In this document: positions 27,013-37,402 of the stretch, one piece after another
Layout of the letters: the number at the start of each line of letters is the position of its first letter
Numbering within the stretch: the stretch's first letter is position 1
Program-made: the position numbers and the translations under genes
The notes under the pieces: model-generated
Database searches by the model: none
What the model saw: only the letters and a program-made list of their open reading frames with translations
What the model was told of the DNA's origin: nothing
Source of the DNA: Lithodes maja
Taxonomy: Eukaryota; Arthropoda; Malacostraca; Decapoda; Lithodidae
Reading direction: 5' to 3'
Length of the DNA stretch: 64,000 nucleotides
NCBI GenBank assembly: GCA_037953745.1
Contig: JBAKBP010006597.1
Location: 1-64,000 of the forward strand

Positions 27013-29892
27013 TTATTCATTTACAAACGCAGTCAGTCGCGGGTTTGATGCGAGATATTTGTCTAGGCGGAATTTAAATGAATCAACGGTGCTGCAGTCT
27101 ATAACGTTTCGGGGAAGCCCATTCCACAAGTTGACAACTCGATTGAAGAAGAAATTCTTAGATTCGTGCGAGTTAAAAGATTTACCAATAATTTTGCAAC
27201 CGTTTCCCCGTGTGTAATTAGATTGGTTGATAGTGAAGTACTTACTACAGTTCATATTGTCGATGCCTTTGATGATTTTGAACACTTGAATTAAGTCGCC
27301 TCTTAATCTGCGCTGGGTTAAAGGAAATAGATTTAATTCTCTAAGACGCTCTTCGTATGGTTTGTTCTTTAGGCTAGGTATCATTTTGGTAACTCTACGT
27401 TGAACTCGTTCTAGCTTGTTTATATCTTTTTGGTAATAAGGGCACCAGGATTGAACGCAGTATTCCAGAAGAGGGCGGACTAAGGAATTGTAAAGGGTTA
27501 GGATAACTTCTTTGGATTTATGCTCAAATGACCTACCTATAAAGCCAATTATTTTGTTTGCCTTCTTAACAACTTCTGAACATTGTTGACTCGGTTTTAG
27601 GTTACTCGATATTGTTACTCCCAGATCAGTTTCTCTGTTTACATTCTTAAGCTGAGTGCCATTCATCGAATAGTTTGCTTTCTCATTTAGGTATCCGACA
27701 TGTAGTACTTTACATTTATCCGCATTGAAACTCATTTGCCAAATTTGGGCCCAACATGACAATTTATCTAGATTGTGTTGCATATCGTCAACTTGTTCTT
27801 TTGAGAGTACGCTATTTGCAATTTTTGTATCGTCAGCAAATTTTGAGATTGTGCAGGTGAGACCCTCATCTATGTCGTTGATGTAAATTAGAAAGAGAAT
27901 TGGTCCTAGTACCGATCCCTGGGGTACCCCGCTACTTACATTGGTCCATTTAGATGCCTTACCGTTTATGACTACTCTTTGCTTTCTGTTGTTGAGCCAA
28001 TTTTCTATCCATTTCAACACACCGTCTTGTATTCCATGCGCTTTTAGTTTTAGCAGTAAACGTTTGTGGGGAACTTTGTCAAAGGCCTTTTGAAAATCAA
28101 GGTATATAATATCTACAGCTTTACTCTCATCGTAGAGGTTGAGGATATCGTGGAAGAAGTCTAAGAGGTTTGTTAAACAGGAACGTTTTTTACGAAAGCC
28201 GTGTTGAGTATCTTTAAGTATGTTATTTTCCTCTAAGTGATTTACGAGTCTGTCTCGTATGACCGTTTCTAGCATTTTACATACAACTGAGGTTAAGCTA
28301 ATTGGACGATAGTTACTGGGTAGGGATTTGCTGCCTTTTTTGAATATCGGTGTTACGTTGGCTAGCTTCCACTGATCAGGCATAGTTCCAGACTGCAAGG
28401 ATTTATTGAATAGTAATGTCAGTGGTTTGGAGAGCTCATTCTTAGCTTCCTTTAGAACTCTAGGCGAGATTGTATCAGGTCCTGGCGTTTTATTTACTTT
28501 GAGTTTATCTAAACAATTCAATACTTCTCTCTCTGTAACGGTAATATTGCTTAGAAGATCTGAATTATCAATCTGAATCGGCGATGGTGTAGGGATATCA
28601 CTGAGGTCTTCGGTTGTAAAAACTGATGCAAAGAAGGTATTGAGGGCATTACTCATTTGTACTTCGTCTTTGGTGTATTCTCCTTTTTCATCGACTAACG
28701 GTCCAACAGTTGAAGTAACTACTTTTTTCTTTCTGATATAACTATAGAATTCTTTCGGGTTTGTTTTACTTTGATTCGCAATATGTAACTCTAAGGTCTT
28801 TTTACTTTGCTTAATTAACTTTTTGGCTTTGCGTCGTAGCTCTACAAATTTCACCCGTTCTTCGTCATTTTGTGAGGATTTTAATCTATCATTAGCAAAT
28901 TTTTTAGCAAGCAGGCAGTTTGAAATATCTTTATTCCACCATTTGGGCTTATTATTATGGCCTGGACGCCGTATTTTCGATGGTATGCAGTCTTGCACTG
29001 CTTTTAGGTAAGTGGTTTCGAATAACTTCCAAGATGTATTTATATCGTTATTGTTAATTAAAAAGCTCCAGTCAGTTTCTTTAAACATAGCTCTAAGTTT
29101 ATGGAAGTTTGCTTTCTTGAAATTAGGGACTTTTTCGATGCTACTATTTGGTTCGTTACTAGTAAACTTTAAAGTGAAAGTTATCGTACGATGGTCGCTG
29201 TTACTGAATTCATCACCAACATTCAAATTCTCTATCAATTCTTCTTTTGTTGCAAGTACAATGTCAAGAACGTTATTACCACGGGTCGGCGTTCGAACAA
29301 ATTGATAAAGCGAACTCTCTTGCAAGTTCGTATACAAGTCATGTCCGGAGTGTGAAGTAAGAGTATCGCCCCACTTGGTCACAGGTAAATTAAAGTCGCC
29401 AAAAATTACGGTATCTTGTGAGTTACTTACATCTGCAATTTGTTCGTAAATTTCTCGGTCAGTTTGCACTGATTGAGCTGGAGGTCTGTATATTAACGCA
29501 AGTATTATTTTTGTACCTTTATTATTCTTTATTAGCACAAAAGATGTGTCGACGTTCACAATTTGAGGTTTTGACACGAGGGTCGGGTTAAGACTTTCTT
29601 TGATATAAAATAAAACGCCACCTCCATTTTTATTTATTCGGCTGTTCTCAAACATTACATAACCGGGAAGTGAATACTCTGCTAAAAAGTCTCTATCTTC
29701 TGTATTGAGCCAAGATTCTGTTATGCCAATCACATCATAATTTTCTGTAAACACTAGTTCCTCTAAATCTGAAAATTTATTGCGTATGCTACGAGCGTTT
29801 GCATAGAAAACCTTTAAAGTTGCGGTTTTAGAACTCGCAGAACGTTCTTTCATCGAATTTTTGGTTCTGGTCGGATCTACATTTACATTCAT
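27013..29892 (-). CDS. CR1-1 ORF2: AP endonuclease / reverse transcriptase (copy B)
   Basis: 959 residues from the first ATG, and the frame stays open upstream without an ATG. Same domain order as copy A: endonuclease with GITESWL, FGDFNLP and NSDH; RT with QKAFDKVPH, SGVPQGSVLGP and FADDT; and a conserved C-terminal region. Differences from copy A are few, for example Lys for Asn and Ser for Asn near the N-terminus, Leu for Val in NSDLLSN, TINQ for TIDQ, and one extra Ala in FLAEYSLPGY. The close match of two independent insertions with unbroken 2.9-kb frames argues for recent activity. Target nicking and reverse transcription are the family roles; activity here is inferred. Confidence 0.93.
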   Translation of the reverse strand: MNVNVDPTRTKNSMKERSASSKTATLKVFYANARSIRNKFSDLEELVFTENYDVIGITESWLNTEDRDFLAEYSLPGYVMFENSRINKNGGGVLFYIKESLNPTLVSKPQIVNVDTSFVLIKNNKGTKIILALIYRPPAQSVQTDREIYEQIADVSNSQDTVIFGDFNLPVTKWGDTLTSHSGHDLYTNLQESSLYQFVRTPTRGNNVLDIVLATKEELIENLNVGDEFSNSDHRTITFTLKFTSNEPNSSIEKVPNFKKANFHKLRAMFKETDWSFLINNNDINTSWKLFETTYLKAVQDCIPSKIRRPGHNNKPKWWNKDISNCLLAKKFANDRLKSSQNDEERVKFVELRRKAKKLIKQSKKTLELHIANQSKTNPKEFYSYIRKKKVVTSTVGPLVDEKGEYTKDEVQMSNALNTFFASVFTTEDLSDIPTPSPIQIDNSDLLSNITVTEREVLNCLDKLKVNKTPGPDTISPRVLKEAKNELSKPLTLLFNKSLQSGTMPDQWKLANVTPIFKKGSKSLPSNYRPISLTSVVCKMLETVIRDRLVNHLEENNILKDTQHGFRKKRSCLTNLLDFFHDILNLYDESKAVDIIYLDFQKAFDKVPHKRLLLKLKAHGIQDGVLKWIENWLNNRKQRVVINGKASKWTNVSSGVPQGSVLGPILFLIYINDIDEGLTCTISKFADDTKIANSVLSKEQVDDMQHNLDKLSCWAQIWQMSFNADKCKVLHVGYLNEKANYSMNGTQLKNVNRETDLGVTISSNLKPSQQCSEVVKKANKIIGFIGRSFEHKSKEVILTLYNSLVRPLLEYCVQSWCPYYQKDINKLERVQRRVTKMIPSLKNKPYEERLRELNLFPLTQRRLRGDLIQVFKIIKGIDNMNCSKYFTINQSNYTRGNGCKIIGKSFNSHESKNFFFNRVVNLWNGLPRNVIDCSTVDSFKFRLDKYLASNPRLTAFVNE

Positions 29893-29990
29893 GGCTGTCC
29901 TCGGTCCTCGGTCGTTATCCCTGACGGTTTTGAATTTGGGTCGTGTTGGTGGAGATTTATCCAAATTCGCGGTTCTTGACGGATTAGTAT

Positions 29991-31040
29991 TTAATTCCTT
30001 TGTAGGTTGCCGTCCTCGCTGTCTTCGGTCCTCCTTCCTGGTTGTCCTGTGCTGAGTCGATTTCTTCTCCGAAAATCCTTCACCGCATCGTTGAGAAGAC
30101 GCCCAAAACGTGCTGCTCCCACCTGGTTCAGATGAACTCCATCGTCCGAAAACAAATAGTCATCGTAGTAGAAATTGTCCCAGGTGTCGACGAATCCCAC
30201 TTTCTCCTTCCTGCAGAGGTTTGCTAGACAACGATTTGTGCTGGTGGCTATGTTGTAAAATCGGCTCTCTACACCGAGCCGGGGGACGATTCCTGAGACG
30301 ATGATCCTTGATGACTTCTCCTTAAACGACTTGATCAGCTGCTGGTACTTTAAAAGCAAATCTTCCGACCGGGTTCGCTGCACATCGTTGGATCCAACGT
30401 GGATGACGTACATTGTATTAGCAGGGGCCAGCTTTGATACTTCGTCAACTGCTGCAACTACGTCATCCACACCACCACCAGGGATACAAAAACGCTTCCT
30501 GGTCTTAGGTGCCCTGGCGCAAAACTCTGTGAGCTGACCACGTATCATCGAGTCTCCCACGAGCCGGACTTCTTCTATTTCCTCTTCGTCATCTGAGTCT
30601 GCGAGTATCTGGAAACGGTTTTGACACTCGGTAATCGGTATGTGTTTCCTGGTCTTGGGGCAAACGTTGTTCCTCACGACACGGAAGTTGTCTTGAGGGG
30701 GAAGAGAGTCACTATTTGTATCTTGAGTATCGGATACATCAGCTGAAGTGGCTACTGTAGGCGTTGAATTGTTGGCAGTTGACGTTGGGGCGTTGGTGGC
30801 TGCTGGAGTTGCGGTGACAATTGAAGTTTGTGGTACTCCAACGTTGAGTGTTACAAACTCTTGGAGTGATTCCAGCTTCATGGTGAGGACGTTGATCTTG
30901 TTGTAGGCTTCATCTAATTTCACTGTAAAATTCTCTCGTTGTTGGCAGAGCCGGCAGTCTTGAAGATCGATAGTAGCAAACATGGACTCACCAAACCTAC
31001 CGGCGCAGTTCGCACAAGCGCGAGGCATGGTGACAGTCAC
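29991..31040 (-). CDS. CR1-1 ORF1: Cys-finger / SGNH-type esterase protein
   Basis: 349 residues. The N-terminus (residues 9-35) has a Cys pair CANC and a second pair CRLC, a likely zinc finger. A predicted coiled segment (about 40-65, NKINVLTMKLESLQEF) follows, then a Ser/Thr/Ala-rich linker (70-115). The C-terminal domain (about 155-320) is an SGNH/GDSL-like esterase. It has the nucleophile in VGDSMIRGQ, the Gly in PGGGVDDV, the Asn in HVGSNDVQ, and Asp-His in SDDGVHLNQVG. CR1-clade ORF1 proteins are known to carry such an esterase next to a finger domain; its role in transposition is not settled. It ends with a basic tail (FRRRNR) suited to nucleic acid binding. An in-frame Met at residue 5 could be the true start. 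The next frame (ORF2) begins 98 nt after the stop, in the -1 register. Confidence 0.9.
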   Translation of the reverse strand: MTVTMPRACANCAGRFGESMFATIDLQDCRLCQQRENFTVKLDEAYNKINVLTMKLESLQEFVTLNVGVPQTSIVTATPAATNAPTSTANNSTPTVATSADVSDTQDTNSDSLPPQDNFRVVRNNVCPKTRKHIPITECQNRFQILADSDDEEEIEEVRLVGDSMIRGQLTEFCARAPKTRKRFCIPGGGVDDVVAAVDEVSKLAPANTMYVIHVGSNDVQRTRSEDLLLKYQQLIKSFKEKSSRIIVSGIVPRLGVESRFYNIATSTNRCLANLCRKEKVGFVDTWDNFYYDDYLFSDDGVHLNQVGAARFGRLLNDAVKDFRRRNRLSTGQPGRRTEDSEDGNLQRN

Positions 31041-31127
31041 TTTCTTCAGATCACTTCACTCACTTAAAAAACAATTCACTCACTTTAAAACACTTCACTC
31101 ACTTTAAAAACACTTCAATCACTTCAA

Positions 31128-31357
31128 CCGAAAACAAATATGCTGAAATACGCAGAAATAGGTTATCAGGGGTGATAGCCTAACCGAAAACAAAAATGTT
31201 GAGATACGCAGAATTAGGCTTCCAGGGGCGATAGCCTAACCAAAAGTTTTTTTTAAAAATTGAAATACGCAATAATAGGCTACCAGCGTTGAATAGCCTA
31301 ACCGAAAATAATAAAATTGAAATTCGCAGAAATAGGCTACCAGGTGTGATAACCTAA
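31128..31357 (-). repeat. Four 56-62-bp tandem repeats in the CR1-1 leader
   Basis: Units start at 31128, 31184, 31240 and 31302. Each carries CCGAAAA, GAAATACGCAGAAATAGG and a CAGGGG-GATAGCCTAA end on the plus strand. They sit 90-320 bp upstream of ORF1 on the element's strand. A run of about 20-bp TTCACTCACTTTAAAACAC units lies closer to ORF1 (31058-31127). Tandem leader units that act as promoters are known from mouse L1 monomers; a similar role here is inference. Confidence 0.75.
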
Positions 31358-31365
31358 CCTTAAAC

Positions 31366-31795
31366 AAATATATGTATAACAGAATATGTAACTAACTATA
31401 CAATTCACCAAATAGAGATTATATAAAAATAAAGTGTGACTGCACACAAGGGGTTAATATACTGTGTCAACAGATGGACCTGGTGTCACTGTAGCCTAGT
31501 AAAGCAGTAGCCTACTCTTTTTAGATAAAAAAAGTGTATCAGTCAAAGGTTATTACAAGAACGTGCAAGCAACAACTAAAATTACAGATATATACTGTAT
31601 AGCTACAGTAGGATACTAAATACAATATCTACAAGAGTTAATAATAAAACAGATTGGCTGGCTATAGGCTAGGCTAGGTTTGGGTTAGGTCAAAAGCTTG
31701 GCAGGTTGGGTTAGGCTAGGTTAGTTTGTACAAATACCACCCTTAGCTTAAAGTAAAATCAGTCTGAGGAGAAAAAGTCAAGAATATATCTAGTG
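31366..31795. other. Stretch between CR1-1 and the 31-bp satellite
   Basis: AT-rich. A patch at 31660-31725 is rich in TTAGG-like words (GGCTAGGCTAGG, GGGTTAGGCTAGG), but they are irregular. It may be the outer leader of the LINE or flanking DNA. No remainder of the BEL/Pao LTR is present. Confidence 0.4.
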
Positions 31796-34700
31796 GAGGA
31801 TGCGTCATACATTATATACAGTTGTGCAGGATGCATCATACATTATATACAGTAGTGGAGGATGCATCATACATTATATACAGTAGTGCAGGATGCATCA
31901 TACATAGTATACAGTGGTGCAGGATGCGTCATACATTATATACAGTAGTGCAGGATGCGTCATACATTATATACAGTAGTGCAGGATGCGTCATATATTT
32001 TATACAGTAGTGCAGGATGCGTCATACATTATATACAGTAGTGCTGGATGCGTCATACATTATATACAGTAGTGAAGGATGCGTCATACATTATATACAG
32101 TAGTGCAGGATGCATCATACAATTTATACAGTAGTGCAGGATGAGTCATGCATTATATACAGTAGTGCAGGATGCGTCATACATTATATACAGTAGTGCA
32201 GGATGCGTCATACATTATATACAGTAGTGCAGGATGCATCATACATTATATACAGTAGTGCAGGATGTGTCATACATTATATACAGTAGTGGAGGATGCA
32301 TCATACATTATATACAGTAGTGCAGGATGCATCATACATTATATACAGTAGTGCAGGATGTGTCATACATTATATACAGTAGTGCAGGATGCGTCATACA
32401 TTAAATACAGTAGTGCAGGATGCGTCATACATTATATACAGTAGTGCAGGATGCATCATACATTATATACAGTAGTGCAGGATGCGTCATATATTATATA
32501 CAGTAGTGCAGGATGCGTCATACAATAAATACAGTACTGCAGGATGCGTCATACATTATATACAGTATTGCAGGATGCATACTACATTATATACAATAGT
32601 GTAGGATGCGTCATACATTATATACAGTAGTGCAGGATGCGTCATACATTATATACAGTAGTGCAGGATGCGTCGTACATTATATACAGTAGTGCAGGAT
32701 GCATCATACATTATATACAGTAGTGCAGGATGTGTCATACATTATATACAGTAGTGCAGGATGCGTCATACATTATGTACAGTAGTGCAGGATGCGTCAT
32801 ACATTATATACAGTAGTGCAGGATGCGTCATGCATTATATACAGTAGTACAGGATGCGTCATACATTATATACAGTAGTGCAGGATGCATCATACATTAT
32901 ATACAGTAGTGCAGGATGCATACTATATTATATACAGTAGTGCAGGATGCATACTACATTATATACAGTAGTGCAGGATGCATCATACATTATATACAGT
33001 AGTGCAGACTGCGTCATACATTATCTACAGTAGTGCAGGATGCGTCATACATTATATACAGTAGTGCAGGATGCATCATACATTATATACAGTAGTGAAG
33101 GATGCATCATACATTATCTACAGTAGTGCAGGATGCGTCATACATTATATACAGTAGTGCAGGATGCGTCATACATTATCTACAGTAGTGCAGGATGCGT
33201 CATACATTATATACAGTCGTGCAGGATGCATCACACATTATATACAGTAGTGCAGGATGCATCATACATTACATACAGTAGTGCAGGATGCGTCATACAT
33301 TATATACAGTAGTGCAGGATGCGTCATACATTATATACAGAAGTGCAGGATGCGTCATACATTATATACAGTAGTGCAGGATGCGTCATACATTATATAC
33401 AGTAGTGCAGGATGCGTCATACATTATATACAGTAGTGCAGGATGCGTCATACATTATATACAGTAGTGCAGGATGCGTCATACATTATATACAGTAGTG
33501 CAGGATGCGTCATATATTATATACAGTAGTGCAGGATGCGTCATACATTATATACAGTAGTGCAGGATGCGTCATACATTATATACAATAGTGCAGGATG
33601 CGTCATACATTATATACAGTAGTGCAGGATGCATCATACATTATATACGGTAGTCCAGGATGCGTTATACATTATGTACAGTAGTGCAGGATGCATCATA
33701 CATTATATACAGTAGTGCAGGATGCGTCATACATTATATACAGTAGTGCAGGATGCGTCATACATTATATACAGTAGTGCAGGATGCGTCATACATTATA
33801 TACAGTAGTGCAGGATGCATCTTACATTATATACAGTAGTGCAGGATGCGTCGTACATTATATACAGTAGTGCAGGATGCATCATACATTATATACAGTA
33901 GTGCAAGATGCGTCATACATTATATACAGTAGTGAAGGATGCGTCATACATTATATACAGTAGTGCAGGATGCGTCATACATTGTATACAGTAGTGAAGG
34001 ATGCGTCATACATTATATACAGTAGTGCAGGATGCGTCATACATTGTATACAGTAGTGCAGGATGCGTCATACATTATATACAGTAGTGCAGGATGCGTC
34101 ATAAATTATATACAGTAGTGCAGGATGCGTCATACATTATATACAGTAGTGCAGGATGCGCCATACATTATGTACAGTAGTGCAGGATGCGTCAACATTA
34201 TATACAGTAGTGCAGGATGCGTCATAATTATATACAGTAGTGCAGGATGCGTCATACATTATATACAGTAGTGCAGGATGCGTCATACATTATATACAGT
34301 AGTGGAGGATGCGTCATACATTGTATACAGTAGTGCAGGATGCGTCATACATTATATACAGTAGTGCAGGATGCGTCATACATTATATACAGTAGTGCAG
34401 GATGCGTCATACATTATATACAGTAGTGCAGGGATGCATCCATACATTATATACAGTAGTGCCAGATGTGTCATACATTATATACAGTAGTGCAGATGCA
34501 TCATACATTATATACAGTAGTGCATGATGCGTCATACATTATATACAGTAGTGCAGGATGCGTCATGCATTATATACAGTAGTGCAGGATGCGTCATACA
34601 TTATATACAGTAGTGCAGGATGCGTCATACATTATATACAGTAGTGCAGGATGCGTCATACATTATATACAGTAGTGCAGGATGCGTCATGCATTATATA

Positions 34701-36096
34701 CAGTAGTGCAGGATGCGTCATACATTTTATACAGTAGTGCAGGATGCATCATACATAATATAGAGTAGTGCAGATGCGTCATACATTATATACAGTAGTG
34801 AAGGATGCGTCATACATTATATACAGTAGTGCAGGATGCATCATACATTATATACAGTAGTGCAGGATGAGTCATGCATTATATACAGTAGTGCAGGATG
34901 CATCATACATTATATACAGTAGTGCAGGATGTGTCATACATTATATACAGTAGTGCAGGATGCGTCATACATTATATACAGTAGTGCAGGATGTGTCATA
35001 CATTATATACAGTAGTGGAGGATGCGTCATACATTATATACAGTAATGCAGGATGCATCATACATTATATACAGTAGTGCAGGATGCGTCATACATTATA
35101 TACAGTAGTGCAGGATGCGTCATACATTATATACAGTAGTGCAGGATGCGTCATACATTATATACAGTAGTGCAGGATGCGTCATACATTATATACAGTA
35201 GTGCAGGATGTGTCATACATTATATACAGTAGTGCAGGATGTGTCATACATTATATACAGTAGTGGAGGATGCATCATACATTATATACAGTAATGCAGG
35301 ATGTGTCATACATTATATACAGTAGTGCAGGATGCATCATACATTATATACAGTAGTGCAGGATGCATCATACATTATATACAGTAGTGGAGGATGTGTC
35401 ATACATTATATACAGTAGTGCAGGATGTGTCATACATTAAATACAGTAGTGCAGGATGCGTCATACATTATATACAGTAGTGCAGGATGCGTCATACATT
35501 ATATACAGTAGTGCAGGATGCGTCATACATTATATACAGTAGTGCAGGATGCGTCATACATTATATACAGTAGTGCAGGATGCGTCATACATTATATACA
35601 GTAGTGCAGGATGCATACTACATTATATACAATAGTGCAGGATGCGTCATACATTTTATACAGTAGTGCAGGATGCATCATACATTATATACAGTAATGC
35701 AGGATGCGTCGTACATTATATACAGTAGTGCAGGATGCATCATACATTATATACAGTAGTGCAGGATGCGTTATACATTATATACAGTAGTGCAGGATGT
35801 GTCATACATTATATACAGTAGTGCAGGATGCATCATACATTATATACAGTAGTGCAGGATGCGTCATACATTATATACAGTAGTGCAGGATGCATCATAC
35901 ATTATATACAGTAGTACAGGATGCGTCATACATTATATACAGTAGTGCAGGATGCGTCATACATTATATACAGTAGTGCAGGATGCATCATACATTATAT
36001 ACAGTAGTACAGGATATGTCATACATTATATACAGTAGTGCAGGATGCATCATACATTATATACAGTAGTACAGGATGCGTCATACATTATATACA
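31796..36096 (+). repeat. 31-bp satellite array, about 139 units
   Basis: The period is exactly 31 bp over most of the array. Each unit contains GTGCAGGATGCGTCATACA followed by TTATATACAGTA. The commonest differences fall on the single CpG (GCGTC, GCATC, GTGTC). The left edge (31796-31940) and scattered units with small indels (34180-34230, 34425-34510) are more diverged. There are no spacers of varied sequence between units. Short open frames through it are artefacts. Confidence 0.97.
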
Positions 36097-36202
36097 TGTT
36101 CCAGGATAAGTTAATGTTCTCCCTTAGCAACATAGAGCCACTCATCCTCTTATATTGTTTACATTCACCACTCTAACTATTTTAACTTTAACTCTTTTAA
36201 AT

Positions 36203-36500
36203 TTAAGGGGGAATGGTTGTTTTTTCTTCTTCTGGCGCCTATTCTCCCTCATGTTTAGAATAATTATTTTTCAGGCCGGTTACTCTTAAAATTACAGGCT
36301 TACTATCTCTCGCCTGGAAAAAATCGACACCTAAATGGCACGAAAGTTTTAATATTGACAAAGAAATGGGGCGTAAAATCTTAAAATCGCCAAATTAATA
36401 GGGCAAACGTTTTAAAATCTAAAAACCAAAGGGGCAATACACGAGGGAGGGAGAAGGGGGTCCAGAAACCCCCTGGGCCATCCCCCCCCCCCCCCCCCTA
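36203..36500. mobile_element. TTAA-flanked structured MITE, rearranged (inverted halves)
   Basis: It begins TTAA then GGGGGAATGG with the plus-orientation start (CTCCCTCATGTTTAG) and then switches to the minus orientation of the same family (ATTACAGGCTTACTATCTCTCG, ATCGACACCTAAATGGCACG, GAGGGAGAAGGGGGTCCAGA). It ends in CCATCCCCC and a long C run. The two halves are therefore partial inverted copies. Confidence 0.6.
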
Positions 36501-36606
36501 TAATGGGATTCCCTGTATACAGTATTGTGCTCACTAACAAGGGCGAGTGATTGGATCATTATCACTCCCATCACGCTCAAGGTACCCGGTAATTAATTGA
36601 ACATAC

Positions 36607-36978
36607 TTAAGGGGTAGTGCTTGGTTTCTGGTCTATATATTTATTTATTAATATATATTTTTAGTTTCCTCGCTAGCCCTCCATCAAGCTTAGAAAGAAA
36701 AAAACCCTAGACCCCCTATCAAGATAAATTTGTACATTTTTCGGTAGAACAATGTCCCAGCCGAAGGCCGGTTCCTTCTAAAATTAGAGGCTCGCTATCG
36801 CACGCCAGGAAAAAATCGACACCCAAAGGGCACGAAAGGTCTTAATAATAACAACAACAAATTAGGCGAAAGGTCTCAAAATCGCCAAACTAACGGAACG
36901 AACGTCTTAAAACCTCAAAACTAATATGCTAAACATGAGGGAGAAGGGGGTCCAAAAAAAGCGAGTACTACCCCTTGA
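36607..36978 (-). mobile_element. TTAA-flanked structured MITE, complete copy
   Basis: TTAA at 36607-36610 precedes GGGGTAGTGC. The other end is GTACTACCCC followed by TTGA (36975-36978, one change from TTAA), giving an inverted GGGGTAGT terminus. Internal hallmarks in order are TTTCCTCGCTAG, CCATCAAGCTTAG, ACATTTTTCGGTAGAAC, GCCGAAGGCCGGTTCC, GCTCGCTATCGCACGCCAGG, ATCGACACCCAAAGGGCACG and AACATGAGGGAGAAGGGGG. Two hairpins are visible: TTTTTC/GAAAAA and CCGGCC/GGCCGG. It is non-coding. Confidence 0.75.
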
Positions 36979-37034
36979 GGGAGCTGCCCATAATGGGAGA
37001 GGTGATCCATCAATATATGCTAATGGAAGAAAAA

Positions 37035-37402
37035 TTAAGGGGAGATGGGCAGTTTTTCTGGTTCCCTTTTTTACTAATGCTTATCCCCATTAGCTTTAAA
37101 ATTTTGCGACGTTTGCTCCATTAGTTTGTCGATTTTATGACTTTCACCCCCATTTCTTTGTCACTATTAAGACTTTTCGTGCCCTTTAGGTGTCGATATT
37201 TTTCCTGGCGAGCGACAGCGAGCCTGTATTTGTGGAGGAACCGACCTTTGGCCGTGACATTTTTCTACCGAAAAATGTACAAATTAATCTCGAAGGGGGA
37301 TCTAATGGATTTTTTGTTAAAGTATGATGGAGGTCGAGGGAGGACACTAAAAAATAATGAATATATAAATAAATAAGCCCAAAATAACCACTGTCCCCTT
37401 AA
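37035..37402 (+). mobile_element. TTAA-flanked structured MITE, complete copy merging into the minisatellite
   Basis: Starts TTAA-GGGGAGATGG (37035-37048). It runs through the family hallmarks in plus orientation (TTTCGTGCCCTTTAGGTGTC, TTTCCTGGCGAGCG, ACATTTTTCTACCGAAAAATG, AAAGTATGATGGAGGTC) and reaches ATAACCACTGTCCCC then TTAA (37399-37402). That terminal piece is the same sequence as the 18-bp minisatellite unit that continues to the right, so the element end and the array start are one continuum. Confidence 0.7.

Larger units (their letters stand above)
26791..31365 (-). mobile_element. CR1-type LINE (CR1-1), copy B, apparently full coding length
   Basis: On the minus strand: a tandem-repeat leader (31357-31128), ORF1 (31040-29991), a 98-nt gap to the ORF2 ATG, ORF2 (29892-27013), 3' untranslated region and about 2.8 TTTGTACTCC decamers at the 3' end (26820-26791). 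Both frames are open. The 5' boundary is uncertain. I place it after the last leader repeat, but it could lie anywhere up to about 31790. It is inserted in the 5' LTR of the BEL/Pao element, so it is younger than that insertion. Confidence 0.9.

Noticed and set aside
28823..29305. Antisense open frames within CR1-1 ORF2 (and their mirror in copy A)
   Set aside because: They are shadows of the coding frame on the other strand and are conserved only because the ORF2 copies are.
31660..31725. TTAGG-like words suggesting an interstitial telomere tract
   Set aside because: Words are irregular (GGCTAGG, GGTTGGG, GGTTAGG) with no run of even three exact TTAGG units.
31796..36096. Regular 31-bp repeats resembling a CRISPR array
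   Set aside because: Units follow each other directly with no variable spacers, and the genomic setting is eukaryotic. It is a satellite.
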